Below are positions 24,628 to 37,615 of a stretch of 64,000 nt of DNA, one piece after another (positions within the stretch are counted from its first letter, which is position 1; each line of letters begins with the position of its first letter). This DNA is from Diplosphaera chodatii (Eukaryota > Chlorophyta > Trebouxiophyceae > Prasiolales > Stichococcaceae). Location of the stretch: the NCBI GenBank assembly GCA_032358165.1, contig JAALGY010000034.1:372001-436000 (forward strand), in the 5' to 3' direction. Made by a program: the position numbers and the translations under genes. The notes beneath the pieces were generated by a model, which saw only the letters and a list, made by a program, of their open reading frames with translations, had not been told where the DNA came from and ran no database searches.

Positions 24628-25799
24628 GGGGCCCGCCGCTGCCGGGGGCAGGCTGCGAAGCTATAGTGTGTGTGGCAACAGAGGGCTGCAGACAGAGTAC
24701 CGGTGGCTAGGCAGTGCCAGTGGGCTGATCATGATTGGGCCTCTCCACATCAGCCCCATGACAGCAGGCAAGCTGCTGCCAGTCGGCGGTGCGGCCGCAG
24801 CAGGCACCTGCAGGATTCAGCGCCAAGCGTTGCAGCCACGCGGCGCAGCAGGCCGCCCAAGCCTCCGCGGCAGCGGTCCAGTTAGGGGCCTGGGGGAGAT
24901 AGCTGGGATTGCTGGAGGACGATGGTCCGCTGGGAACATAGTGGCAGGCGGCCTTCAGCTAGGCACTTTGCTCGCCAGCAGCCTGCAGCCAGCACGCAGA
25001 TTTGTGGCGAGCAAGATGGCAGCGGCCAGATGGATGCAGCAGTGGTCCGCCTGCAACACAGGGGCAGACACCAGCGGCAATAGTGGCAGTGTCAGTGATG
25101 AGGGTGCAGCAGCTTTGCCCGCTGCCTCACCGCTGCAGAGTCGCTGCCGGTGCGGGGGACCGTTGAGAGCCCTGTGCATCAGCCATTGTCAGCGGCCGTG
25201 TTGTTGTGCTCCTGTGGTGATGTCGGCTGCACCTCCGAGCATGGCACATCTGTATGCAGTCTTACGCTCCAAGACTGCACGCGCACTGGCTGTCGCCTTG
25301 ATCTGCTGCTGTCAGCCGGAGGACACGTGTTAAAGCCCCCAGACGCTGTGCTGTTTTCCACAGCAGTAGATGGTAGTCTGTCTGCAAGGCAGCCTGCCAG
25401 TATCTGCACGTGCCTGGGTGCATGCAAGTTATTCGAAAACCTCTGGCCGCGGGTTGTGATTTTATTGAGAGTGGTATGTTGCAACAATTGTAAGACTCCA
25501 ACAAGCTGGCACCCAGTGTTGAGAATGCCGGACGTCACAGCACTGGCGGGATGTCCACCACTGCCGTCAAGCCCCTGTCAACGATGATGTGAACTCATGC
25601 CGATCAGTCAACCTGAGGTGGCAGTTCAAATTAGGTTGGCAGTGGCCTGTCTCCCTGTCATTCCGGTATGCTCTACGGCGTTCGACTCTGAGCTGCAACT
25701 TGAAATACCTCACGTTGCTGAGGCATTTCATACCTGACAGCTAGTCTGCAGCGCTCGGAAGCACACCTGTCACTTGTCGAACTGAGAGCATGCACGCCG
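24628..25799. other. Intergenic YuiD-family gene to QNG1
   Basis: No supported exon. Open frames on both strands here are Ala/Ser/Cys-rich composition shadows. Confidence 0.4.
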
Positions 25800-26114
25800 A
25801 TGGCGCAGCGGCGTACAAACGTAACACACTTTGGTGACGAAGTTGAATGGTCGATCCGAGCCACACTTGCTAGATCCAAGAGTCTCAGGGGCAGGTGGTC
25901 ACGCCGCGGTAGGGTGCTTGAACCAAAGCTGTTGAAACCTGCTGCGAAGCGCAAGCCACAGCTGCCTGAATACTTTGCGGCTTTACGGGAAAGGTACAAG
26001 CCTTCGCAAGGAGCCGACAGCGTTGGCAACTTCAGTAGCTCTGGTCCCACGATCAAAGCTGCAGCCTCTCCAGCTGGTCCGTCTGAGCCGCGCAGCAGAG
26101 GCAGCAGCAAAGCC

Positions 26115-28582
26115 ATGCACCGAGACTGCCTGGCGGGTGTTGCAGAGACTGCGGCGTGGGTGGCGGCGCAGGCGCAGCATGTCCGCATCAACCCAGCAGG
26201 TGCCCTGCCTATAGCGACCACATCTGGCTGTCACCATGTGCAATTGATTGTGTCTTCAGGTGGTACATTCCGCCTTCGGCACTGGCCGTCAGCATGTCTG
26301 CGCACGTCATCAGGGTACTGCGCGCCCTACCTGTCATCAGTCACTGCAGTCACACCTTGTGTATGGTCATCATCCGATCTGCTTTTCCGCCAGTCGAATT
26401 CGGTTCTCTGCGTTTTCTGCTTGCAGCGGTGGAGGCTGCTGCCGCAGCGGCCACCCCGGCAGAGCTGGACACCCTGCAGCGCCCGCAGTGGGACACAGGT
26501 GCTATCATGTCACCTGCCATTGCTGCTTCGGCACCCTCAAGCTGGTACTGTGTCCAGTAGGACTGTGGTAGGCCTGTGTCCAGTAGGACTGTTCTCCCTG
26601 AGTGGCACGAGCGTCCTCAAGCACCAGGCACTCGGGCATGCTGATTGTAGGAAGTCAACTGGTAGCGCGACATGAGACCATCAAGATCACGATGAGTTGC
26701 GAACAGCATGCCAGCAACTTGACATGCATTCTTGCTTGCAGAGGTGCACTTTCGGGGCGGCGACGCGGCGACGGCGCAGTACCTGCTGGTACTGGACGCG
26801 CTGAACTTCTGCTTCTGGCCACAGCCCGGCCTGGAGTACGAGCACCTGGCCCGCGGCCTCAAAGTGTGCAAACTGTAGTGTTGCCGTCCTTACTTATGTT
26901 GCATGAAGTTGACCAGCAGGGCTGCCTTCCGGCCTCGAGCACGAGCACGGCGCTTAGCATGATGGCGATTCCTCATTCCTGTACTTTAGGGATCCTTGCC
27001 TAGGGGCTTACTTTGTCTCCTGCTTCTGGTATACAATGCGCCCCAGCTCTCTGGCAACGTCAGACATCAGTGCTGCCGATCACACTCCAGCGTGCCCATG
27101 CAGGAGTCCCTGGCGGCCGATGCAGCGGCGCTGGACGCCGAACGGCTGGCTGCGGTGGATGGCCCGGGGCTGCAGGTGCTGCTGAGGCGGTGCGAGCCGC
27201 TGCCGCTGCAGGAGGAGCGCGCCCGGCTGCTGCGGGAGGTAATGGTAATCGTTACCCTCACATACAATCCACAGCTGTGCGTGGCGTGTACAATCAAGAA
27301 TGTGCCTGGACTTGGCATTTGCAATCAGGCTGCAGACAGCGAAGAAATTGTTGACGGTGCCCATCTCACCAGGCTGTCATGTGGCGGGCAGCCACCTGCA
27401 TCTTAGCGAAGAAATGAAAGCTGGTCCACAGCAAGGCATGCTGCATCACCAGGGTGGTAATGGGATCCAGATCGTCCTTGATCCTTCGTTGATGTGTGCA
27501 GGTCGGCGCAGGCCTCCTGCAGCAGTTCGACGGCCAGGCAGCCAGGCTCATTGCAGCTGCAAATGGCTCGGCAGCACAGCTGGTGCAGCTGGTGACGGCG
27601 GCCTTCCCCGGCTTTCGGGACCATGCAGTCTACAGGTCAGCTTGCTTACAGCAGCCATGCATGTCGCCTGAGGAGCTGTACATGCTTGCCAGTGCCTGGC
27701 ATGGGAGCGAAAGGCACAGTTCAGTTTGGCATTGAACGCTGCTGTGACTTAGTTGCCGGACTGGTGGTGAACTTCGAGCTGCACTGGTGCGCAGGGGCAG
27801 GCAGGTGTTCCTATATAAGCGTGCGCAGATCTTCGTGGCGGACGTGTGGGGCGCATTCGGCGGCAGCGGCCTGGGCGCATTCAGAGACATCGGGCGGCTC
27901 ACGACATTTGCAGACTACAGGGTGCCCGTGGTGCTGCGCCAGCTGGGCGTGCTACAGTACGCCGATGACCTGGCGGCCAAGGTGACATCCGACTCTATCT
28001 GCATGCCCAGCTCTGGCGCACAACATGAGCAGGCATCATGTTACCCAGTGCCCAAGTTGCCCAAGGGTGCTGCGACAAGTTTGCGTGGTGCAGATGTGTC
28101 CACCTGTGACAGCTGCTTCAACTGGACAGCACCCACGGTCTGTTTGCCACGAGATTCCAATCGCAGCACCTGGGCGACCTGCGCTGTAGGGTCATGCTGA
28201 GGTGTGCAAGGTGGTGTGGAACTTACAGGTGGACAGCAAGCAGCAGATACTTGCCGGCAGCGAGTTGGAGGTCGAGATCCGCGCCTGCACCATTGCGGCT
28301 GTGGACATGCTGCGGCGTGCGCTAGATGCTCGATTGACAACTGGAGCTGCGGGCGGCAGCGGCCCTACAGCGAAGTCTGCCAGCAGCAGCCCTGCAGCGG
28401 CCGCCGCCACGCCAGCAGCCGCGGTCAAGGCAGCCGCGGATGGTTTTCGGAGTAACAGCAGCACATCAGAGCTGCATCAGGGCGTGACGGCTGCGGCGGT
28501 TGACTGGTGGCTTTGGGGCAGGGGCGAGGCAGAGCGAGACACTGCACCTCCGCACCATAGAACGTTGACAGTTTACTATTGA
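26115..28582 (+). CDS. QNG1: Queuosine salvage N-glycosidase (DUF2419)
   Basis: Releases queuine from queuosine 5'-phosphate so the base can be reused for tRNA modification. Seven exons, 26115-26199, 26427-26498, 26742-26863, 27104-27238, 27502-27635, 27801-27981 and 28229-28582, give 360 residues, close to the animal protein. Motifs: AQAQHVRINPA near the N-terminus, YLLVLDALNFCFWPQPGLEY, KRAQIFVADVWGAFGG, TTFADYRVPVVLRQLGVL, ELEVEIRA and the C-terminal PPHHRTLTVYY. The last exon has a low-complexity Ala/Ser/Gly insert of ~50 residues before DWWLWGRGE. The frame stays open upstream to an ATG at 25800, which would add a 105-residue basic extension; Met 26115 fits family length better. Confidence 0.95.
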
Positions 28583-29874
28583 CGGGCACCTGCCCCGCTT
28601 CTTTGACGTCCGTGCGTGCATCGTTCTCGCAGCGTTCCCTGAAGCACTGATGGACATGCAGCAGAACGATGCAATGATGACTGATACACAGTTTGCAGGC
28701 TTGCGGCACGTACATCTGGTGGTGGTAAATCTTGAAGGAGCTGACTTACTGCCCATCAACAAGCTATCACGGACACCTGTGGCTTTGCATGCCAGCTGGA
28801 TTAGGCCGTAGAGTCTCTCAACCCTTCTCGTTGGCGGAATGACCAAATGTAGCGAGTATCCATTGGGTGTCGCCCGACAAAACGTGTGTGACGCATGACA
28901 GCTCATATCCTAATGTTTGCAGACTACACACACATATGCAATAGGGTGCTCTGGGTTTTAAGCTAGCTCATAGTGTTTCGCGACATCATACCTATACAAT
29001 TGGTACATTTCTTGAGCTGTTGAGCCGTCTATCTAGCTGTTGAGCCGTCTAGCTGATGAAGGGCTCACATGTGGCCCGCTGACCTCACGGACGTCTTGGA
29101 CTCGAGGCGGTGCACCATGCGGCTACTTGCGCTTGAACTGCTTGTGAACATGAAACATGACGGTTTACCAACTTGATATAAGTTCTCCCCTTTTCTCTTC
29201 CCATATCAATCGAGTGGGATGCAGGAAGTCACTTTAATGATATTCTTTACTGAGGAACAGCTTCGATGATGTCCACAAGAGCTCACAGTGCCAAGCTTGC
29301 AAACTTGTAAAGGAACGCCTCAGCTTCAGGGCTTCGGTATAGTCAGACAGTGCTGGGCCGTACACGAGCACCAACCAACGCATGTGTGGAGGCGATCCCC
29401 TAGTAATTATTTCAGATTGCAGTTGATCAGCACATGCGCTTTGACGACAAGACCCGGGTCGACCGTGTGCATGTCGTGATGTAAAGAGCTCTGCAGGCTT
29501 GCTCCACCCTGCGTGGGTGGTGTCCGGTGGTTGGCAAAGTAACATCGGGGCAGATGGCAGGGTTGCAGAACTCATTGTGAGCAACATCTGCAGCAGAGTG
29601 GCAGCCTGGCTTTCCTATGGTATCTAGAACAACGGTGCTGGAGGCCACCACGCAGCAATGGCTCAGGTGATCGATGCTGCAACAAGCACGAAAAGCGCGC
29701 AACTCAAAGCGAGGCGAAGTCCACCGCACTTGACAGCGAGCTCAACAACTCCTCACACAGGACCACATACTCACGTGATGCACAGTGCGAGCACGCGAAT
29801 AGCTCATGTGACATGAGCGGCACGGCTGCAGGCGGCGCGGGTGCAGCCGGTTGGCGGCGGCGCCGGTAGTGACC
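28583..29874. other. Intergenic QNG1 to GT77-like gene
   Basis: No exon seen. A 20-bp unit containing CTGTTGAGCCGTCTA is repeated in tandem at about 29015-29051. Confidence 0.5.
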
Positions 29875-32210
29875 ATGGCGGCAACTGCCGTCGTGTTGTT
29901 CGCCCTGCTGGCCGTCGCGGGAGTGCTGCCGGCAGGCCTCCGACGCAAGGTGCCCACTCCTATGTCATGCTCCTGACCCGGCTCTCAAGAGCAGTCAGAC
30001 CAGCAGATCACGCCAGCAGCAGTTCACCTGCACTCGGGTCTGCAGCATGTTGGCGTCCCTGCACCGGTTGATCGCCGCAGTGGGCTTCAAGTGCAGGGCG
30101 CGGTCGTGCAGGGAGCCGCTGCGGCTGGTGCCAGTGGTCCACTGGATGTGCTGACAGCAGCCAGGCTGGCGGCCACCGAGCGCGGGGAGGTGATGCTGGC
30201 GGTGGCAAACCTGCGGGCAGTCATGGCCCAGCTGCCCACACTGCTGCTGAGGTAAATATGGTGCATGCGAGTGAGGCATATGCTGGGCTGCATCCACCAA
30301 GCAGCTGTGCTGACAGTGCTGCTGTGGCAGGGGCGCCTCATGGCAAACAGGAGATGAATGTTTTGCTGTTAACGGTGCATCAGACGGTCATGCAGCACTG
30401 ACATGGTGCCGGTGTGCGGGTGCAGCCTGCGCATGATCCCCACAGGCGACATCAGTGGGCACTTGGTCGTCGAGGTGGATTCAGCACCCGCGCTGCAGGT
30501 GCTAGCCTTGAATGCGTTCAGACACCTGTGTGCCCATGCAATCCGCACGAAAGCCCTGCACTGCCGACCAGGCTGACACCACATGTCAGCTGTGGCTGAT
30601 GTCATGCAGGCCTGCAAGCGCATCCACAGCCTGTGTGTAGTCCAGCCAGAGCTCGGTGCGCGCCCATCTGCTGGGCGCATTGCACCCTTGCACCGGGAGA
30701 CAGCACCGCTTAGTTGAAATCTGTACCTCGACATTAAAAACCAACTGAAAGTGGACAGACCATCCCCTGCAGCTGGTAAGGGTGCGCTGCCGTCGAACAC
30801 TGCCGACTACGACTCGCCGAACTACTGGGACCTGAACTGGATCAGCATCCGCCGCGCCCGGCAGCTGCTGGACCTGGTGAGTGCACTTCAGGCAGTGCCA
30901 TGCCTGCGACCCAAGGCCCTTTGGGGCCAGTCTTGGCAACGGACACGTCTAGCCAGTTGTGGCATGCCCCTGACTACCCTGGTCATATGCTGCTGCAGGG
31001 TTACACTGTGTTGAACACAGGTGAGGCATGGCAATGCTGCACCCCCCACGCCGAACGCGATCTGTACAGGTTGAGTGACGACCCTTGTCGTCACAACACA
31101 CTTATGTATTCCAGCTCATACGTGCTGTGCGGATGCAGATGTGGACGTTGCCCTGATGCAGAACCCTTTTGATGCCATCCGGTCGCGGAAGGACAGCTCA
31201 TCTGCTGATGTTTTTGCAGCACGAGACGGCCCTCACACACAGTGCGCACCTGTGACGTGTCCCCGTCTGATGGACAACCGTGCTGGTCGTGTCGTGAGAC
31301 AGCCAGGCAGACTCACTCGGAGGCGCATCTGTAAATGGCACGGTTGGTACAGAACCTGACATCAGGCTGCACTGCCGACGCAGCTTCTGCCTCGGCTTTG
31401 TGATGTTTCGTCCGACGCCTGCCTCAAAGGCCGTGTTGGACCAGATGATGCAGATGCGGGCGGCCCAGCAGGGCAGCAGCATCAGCGAGCAGGCGCTCTT
31501 CAACCAGTGCGCTGTTGCCCTGCTGCAGGCAGCGTGTCCAATGCACTCATGGCTGCCATGGCATCTGATCAGTTGATGTGTCAAATTGTGTAGATCATGC
31601 CCTGGTACCTCTGTTGTGCTTCCGTTGTGCTGGCTCATGGCCCGCATTTGACTGCTTGACGGCCCCTTGTCATCACTTCAAATGTATGTGCAGGCTCATA
31701 TCTAGTGTCAAGATCGGTCACCTGGAGGACGAAGCGTTCCTGAGCTACTGCCGGATGCTCTCAATTGAGGGCAAGGCGCTGCCGGACCAGATCATGTTTG
31801 CGGTGCAGTTCACAGAGCGGCTGAAGCAGCAGCCAGGCGGCCTCCGCAGGTGCAGTGTTCTGGCCATCACAGTCTGTTTCCACACTCAGCGCTGTACTGT
31901 CGGACCTCAGCAGCCGTTTCGGGGTCCAGCACTGGCTCCTTCCACCCAGCCCCATCGGTCATGTGAACATGCTCAGTGCTTGCAAACATCCGCACCTTAT
32001 CCTGATCATGTTGGGTTTCCCTGTTGTCTCCTGCAATCGACTGATGTGCGGCTTGCACGCAGGCTCTTTGGCATCCACATGAACTGCTGTAGTATCAACG
32101 ACGAAAGGGGCAGCAAACTGCCGCCGGACTGCAAGTTGGCTGCGTTGCCTGCGCTGTTGCAGTGGCACGCGCTGTACATAGAGGACAATGCAGCAGCCGT
32201 GGCAGGTTGA
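29875..32210 (+). CDS. GT77-like Golgi glycosyltransferase (nucleotide-diphospho-sugar transferase)
   Basis: Probably transfers a sugar to wall glycoprotein or polysaccharide in the Golgi; plant GT77 members include arabinosyl- and xylosyltransferases. Nine exons, 29875-29949, 29995-30251, 30426-30529, 30773-30876, 30999-31020, 31139-31241, 31384-31506, 31694-31849 and 32063-32210, close to 363 residues. Exon 1 is a hydrophobic anchor followed by GLRRK. The core WISIRRARQLLDLGYTVLNT then DVDVALMQNPFDAI contains the metal-binding DxD. LGFVMFRPTPASKAVLDQMM and FGIHMNCC also fit the fold. Exon 5 is 22 nt. The second exon may start at 30004 instead. Donor and acceptor substrates cannot be read from sequence. 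Confidence 0.85.
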
Positions 32211-33369
32211 TGTGCAGTCTATGCAGCAGGGGCAATCAGTTGTCTGCTTTGACATGTCACAGCCTTCATGCACAGCTGCAATTATCTGTGAATTTTTCAT
32301 CTTCATTTTTTTATTTGATATTATTTGATCTTGATGCATCTCATGCGGCTGCGCACCCTCAAAGCAATCAATGCGGTCAGTAGCCAGTTAGCAGGCAGTG
32401 TCCCGTTGTGCTAGGCTGGGCAGCACAAATTGCCCCTCCCTCTGATGGCACCTTCGAGGCAAGGACTGCCAACCACAAATTAACAATTGGCGTTCGCAGT
32501 AGCGAGACGCGAGTTTGGCCCCGATGGCTGTGAAGGGCAATACTACACAAGGGAAAGCTTTCGTCCGTGGTCGTATCCTCCCCTCGATAGTGCGTAAATG
32601 CACCATCATCGTGGTACTTAGGCAACTTTGCCACCTCGTGTCCAAACGCTGCCAAAGTTGTGCCAGGTGCGTTTCGGACGTCCGCAAGCATCAGTGCAAA
32701 GTTTCACCGCGATTGGCAAGCCTGGTGCAACCGTGCCACCTGATGCTCGTTCCACGCAGATTGCAATGCTCTTGTCTGCTTGCCAGCCCCCGTCGTTGGA
32801 AAACGCATTACTTCGCTACTCTGAGCAATGTGACATAAACCACTCACTAACCTACAATGCCGCGCCGCGCGCCGTCTGCGATGCTTTAGCGTGCGCCAGC
32901 AGCTACAGTGGCTCGTGTCTGACAGCCTTGAAGTGCACCGCAACGTTTCAGAATTTTCACAGCTGCTACGCTCCGACTGTCGTTCCGGAAATTTCAGGCT
33001 CGTAACTCGGTCCGGTATACACATGAGTTTGTCCCCCCCTGTAGGGGGGGGGGGGCAAACTAAAATTGGATTCTTGGCAGCCTCGAAGCAAACGGTCCCA
33101 AGCACGTCCAAAGAGCCCACTGCTGGTTTGACCTTCACCTTGCATAACCACCAGCAGTCGGTGCCACAGTGTGTACGTATGCCTGCAGTGCCATCGTTGC
33201 TAGTGTGCTAGCGAGCTCCCGGCCTCCCGCTGATAGGGCTCGCTGCCCATCGCCTCCTTGCCTGCATGTGCATGCAGCTAGCAGGGGAAGTGTGACTGAT
33301 GCTGCAGCATTCTACAGCTCCACACTGAAAGCGCCCACAGAGTATACAACCAACAGCAAACGGTTGCTG
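32211..33369. other. Intergenic region between the two glycosyltransferase genes
   Basis: Begins with an AT-rich 3' flank (32290-32340). Contains the C/G hairpin at 33027-33060. No exon is supported. Confidence 0.4.
33027..33060. repeat. C7/G12 inverted repeat hairpin
   Basis: GTTTGT, seven C, TGTA, twelve G, CAAAC. The flanks and homopolymer runs are complementary, so the strand can fold into a long stem. The G-run makes it prone to slippage and sequencing error. Confidence 0.8.
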
Positions 33370-36188
33370 ATGGCAGCTGCACTGAACAAGGACCGGGGCT
33401 GCAGGACCGCTGCTGGTGCTGCGCTTGCCACTGCATGCCTGCTCGCTGCCTGGACTGCCGCAACAGGTCGCGAGCTGCGCTGCAGCACAGCGCAACACAT
33501 TCCACACCCGCTGCTGCGCCATGCTGCAGCAGATGTGCCACATTCTCGTACAGCCTGTGACACAACCACAGGACCTGATAGCGACCGACATGCTGGGCCA
33601 GCAGGCGGTAGCGTGCCTGCGCTGCTTCCAGCAGGCACAAAAGGTGCTTGCTGTGTGTACTGCAGCCCGCAGCAAGGCTTTCATCTATATTTTCACCTGT
33701 CACATGTGCAAACCAGGTACAGCTGGGCTATGCAACGGCTAGATGTACTTGGGGCTGAAATGCAATCTCAACACTGAAATAATGCGCATGCTGGTGCAGA
33801 AGGCGCCCATGTCGACGAAGAGCAATGGGATGCGTATCAGGACCAGGTCAGGGCCTAAATGTCTCAGCGGTCCTCACACCCTATCGATCGTTGCTTCCTG
33901 TGATGCTTGCAAGCAGACAGCTGGCAGGCAGGCGTCATTGCAAAACCATGCAGAACCGGCAGTGGCAATGTTGCATCAATAATCTTCCAAAAAGCCTTTT
34001 TTGGTGCAGATCGTTGCAGCCACTGCAAAGTGGAGGTTCCGTCCGATCGCAGAGTCCCACCAGATGACAGCCAGCTTCTATGACTTCTGGACCCTGCGGC
34101 GAGCACAACACCGCATCGTAAAGGGACGGATCTACCTGCCGGTCGACTGGTAAGCCCATGCCACTGGCGGCTGGCATGTTATAATGTGCCCTTTCCATAT
34201 GCACCTACCACAGCAAGCCTGCCCACGTCCGGCCGATGCTGTTTTTGTACACTGTCCTCAGGCTTAGGGCTAAATCCTTATGTGATGCCTAACCAAGGTT
34301 CGAGTGCATCTACAAGTGCACGCCGGATGCTCAGCAGGAGCTGAGAGACTTCTTTCACGCCCTGGAGCTCTCCTTCTCGTACTTCACGCTTTTTGGCTTC
34401 GACTGCAGCATGCAGCGCATGTGAGTGCTTCCCACTGCGTGCCTTGTACAAGCATTGTGCAACAATGTAAAGCTACCGCGGTCCACCTACTATCCAATTC
34501 GCTTTGTTTTAAACGATTAGACGTTCATGAGGTATGACCAACTGTGCCAGTCATGCATGGCTGTGTGTAGGGGTTTCAACATTGCACTCGACATGGACAT
34601 TGTGGTACGCTGCAATCATAATTCAAACAAGAAACTTGACATGTCCTCCTGCTTGCATCCTCACAATCTTACTAAATCGAAACGTGTATGTGTCGAGGTA
34701 TCCTCTGTCAGCATAAACGTATTTGCTTGTTGTGCAGCAGGTCTTCAGCAGCAATGGCTGCACGCGTGGCGCCAGGGACATCAGGTGCGTCTTGCACCAG
34801 CAAGGATTGTTTGCGCAGCAGTCCAGCAAATTCTGAAATGTGGACGGGCAAAATTCAGGACACAAACTTCTGAGTGCCTCACAATCACATTGTGCTGAGG
34901 GGCATTAAGGCCCATGGTGTTGCTGTAGACATGCTCTGATAGTGTGCACATGTTCGGGCTGAGACTGCAGGATTCCGCTCATGTCCGATGTGCTCGAGCC
35001 GACCAATGCCACTCGCGACATCCGTGTGTCGGCAGCGTTCTCTGAGCGATCCCACCTTGTCCGGACACAGCTCGCCAGGCAAGCACAGCACTGCCAGTGG
35101 ATCGTACGAACGAACAGGCCTGCTGTTTGCTTACCATGCCCGTGACTGCCAGTGGTCAACTTGTGTCCGTTCCCACATCCTTATCCGCAGCATGTGCGAC
35201 TGCCCTGTGCAACTATGATTGTATAGCATTGTGAATCCACCAATTGCATTGTGAAGTGAATTTGGCACTGCAGATGTTTGGACACGTGGTCCGGCAAGTC
35301 CGGGTTTGTCCATATGAATTTCAGCAGCAAGGCGGAGTATGTCGACTTGTTGCGGCGCAGCAACTTCACACTGTGCCCCAGGTCGGCTTTCCCTGCTAAC
35401 AACTTCCTTGCTTGCTATTTGCTAAGCCGAGTAGACGTCTGATTGGCGTGAGTGCACCAGCCGGGCTTCTGCGCTCTCAACGTTGGTGTGCAAGCCTGCA
35501 TGACAACATATGCCCTGCGCAGGGGTCTGGGGCCAACATCATACAGATTTTATGAGGCACTTCAGGTGCGCTTGACGCATGAAACCATTTGCGTGTCCCC
35601 AGGAGCGAAGTGCAGCCCATTGATTGACACCTTCCTGCTTTCATTAGCATGACGAGCAGTTCTACACGACATGCAACATTGGTCAGCAGGACTGCCCTGC
35701 TTGAGTCTTCAGCTTGGCAAGCTGCAGACTCGCATCAGAACTCAGCTGACAGCAGTGCCAGGGCAGGTTGGGACGATACCGATATTCATTTGGAAGTGAG
35801 GACAAATGCACAGCCTGACAGTCCTCCCCAGCAAGACTGGAACAACCTGAACAGAACCACGCACAGGCTATCAGTATGGCTAAGCACTGCCTTGGATGCA
35901 CAAATCACCTGACGGCTGTCAGAGTCGACTTTTGTGGTCTGCAGGTACGATGCCCCGCTGGCTTTCCCAGAGCTGGTGGACTGGAACGAGGTCGCCATCG
36001 TCTGCCATGCCGACGAGCTGGATACCCTGCGGCAGCGGATTGACAAGTTTGATGTCGAAAGGGCGCAGCGCCGATCAAAGGAGCTGGCTCACATGTGGAC
36101 GTACTCGTTCATCAGTGAGTATGTGATGGGGCGGCTGCAAGCCGAGGCAGCATGGCCTGTGCCCAAGTCAGCCTACTCAGCACTGTGA
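33370..36188 (+). CDS. Exostosin-like glycosyltransferase (GT47 family)
   Basis: Likely type II Golgi glycosyltransferase. Secure exons: 34010-34149, 34298-34420, 34571-34604, 34741-34784, 34971-35078, 35274-35381, 35523-35565, 35768-35796 and 35945-36188 (291 codons). Family marks: GARDIRIPLMSD, a stretch ending RRSNFTLCPR, RGLGPTSYRFYEALQ, VGTIPIFIWKYDAPLAFPEL, and a helical C-terminus. The intron at 35079 starts GCAAGC (GC-AG), and the exon at 35768 is 29 nt. Upstream, Met 33370 opens a short basic segment followed by the hydrophobic AAGAALATACLLAAW, a good type II anchor, but I could not join it to 34010 with certainty; exons near 33521-33643 and 33790-33845 may lie between. The last exon has a strong GTGAGT overlapping the stop, so an extra 3' exon is possible. 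Confidence 0.85.
35641..35821 (+). repeat. Source copy of a segment duplicated at 48115-48273
   Basis: This stretch holds the end of an exostosin intron, the 29-nt exon VGTIPIFIW and the next donor. A clearly related copy lies 12.4 kb to the right. Confidence 0.8.
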
Positions 36189-37615
36189 GTAGACTGCAGC
36201 GATCACAATAGTTGCACTGTGCACAACGTCAGCCAACATGCTGCCACGAGTGAGACACGCATGGCATGCTGTAGAATTTGTTGGCCCAATTTCATGTGAT
36301 AGACAGTTTGGCATTTCATGTCAGCAACACGGCAAGGTCACCTGCCGAGATGACCGGCTGAGAGGTTAACATACTGCACGGTGAAACACGAACAACAATT
36401 GTTCATATGACTTCATAGAAAGTTCCCGTTCAGTGGGATGTGCGCAACAGGGTTATTTTCGTCATTATGCCAGCCGCAAACCGTCAACACGCCTGGTCCA
36501 AGGTCGGGTCTGTTTCGCACGTGCCCAGCAGATAGCTTGACCCAGCCATGTGCTACTGATACTGCCAATCAGCATTAGCCTGATTAACCCCCTCCTCATC
36601 TTCTGTCCACATACGGCGTTGAATGAGGGTGGTTTGCGTGCCATCGTGAGGTCAGGCCATAGTCAGCCTGGTTAGCAGCAATGTTATTGGTGATTGGCGC
36701 CGGTATATATTACGGGTGCGTTGTAGAATACAACAGCTCTGTTGCACCCAAACGGCGGTCCACATACATGTGCATGCATGCGGCAAGGGCATGCATGTAA
36801 ACGTGCATCGTGGCTCAGTTCTTGCATGACCAACAGTGGAGATGCCATAGCATATATTCTCAAAATCCATCTCGTTTCCTGCTACAAAGCATGGGTTTCA
36901 ACTGGCTGCTACAGATGTGAACGGCAGCCAGGTGCAGGCCGACACTCATGGCGGAATATCTGGCGGTTGTTCAGGCTTAAAGTGCGTTTTAAGCCTTGCT
37001 GCAAGTCTTGCTGGGCTCACTGTATAACGATGCAATGATAGTCAGCATTTTAGGAAATGGAGCATCATATTGATGGATGCATGCGGATCATAGGAAAACA
37101 TCAGTTAGCTTGCTGCATGTGCCATGTCGTCAGACTGCTCTTCAGTCACACGAAGCTGGGTGGCTGCTGCACGCAGCCTAATAGTGGCCACGTGCCGCAT
37201 ATCGGACAGATTGGATGGGACGGATCTTGCAGATTTACTACACGAGCCTGTGGGGCATTTGAGGCGCAATTGGTACGCTGTGTGCTGGAACAGTGTGCGA
37301 GCTGAGTGTGAGCCGCATTTAGGCAGATAAACTGATTGTCAGGCTCACGGCTCTCACCACCTTCCCGTTGGCTGGGTCCCAGGCTGAAGCATCAGGAGGT
37401 ATGCACCTAGACGATATCGTATGCGGCCAAATTCATCAACGTGATGGAGCATGTCCTGAGCCTCGCTTATGAAGACATTGGTGTGGTGCACCGTTTCACC
37501 CTGTAACATGGCATGCAGATATGCTGAGCACACTGGTTGCACCCACATGCACTTTGTCTGGCAGAAACTCAGTGTTGCTCACGACTCCAGGAATGGAAGT
37601 AAGTTGCAGCAGACA
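36189..37615. other. Intergenic region
   Basis: No supported exon. The sequence is rich in GCATGC/ACATGT words like other introns and spacers here. Confidence 0.4.

Noticed and set aside
24668..25333. 221-codon plus-strand frame after the YuiD-family gene
   Set aside because: Starts after a clear stop, has Ala/Gly/Cys-rich composition and no family motif; typical random frame in CAG-rich DNA.
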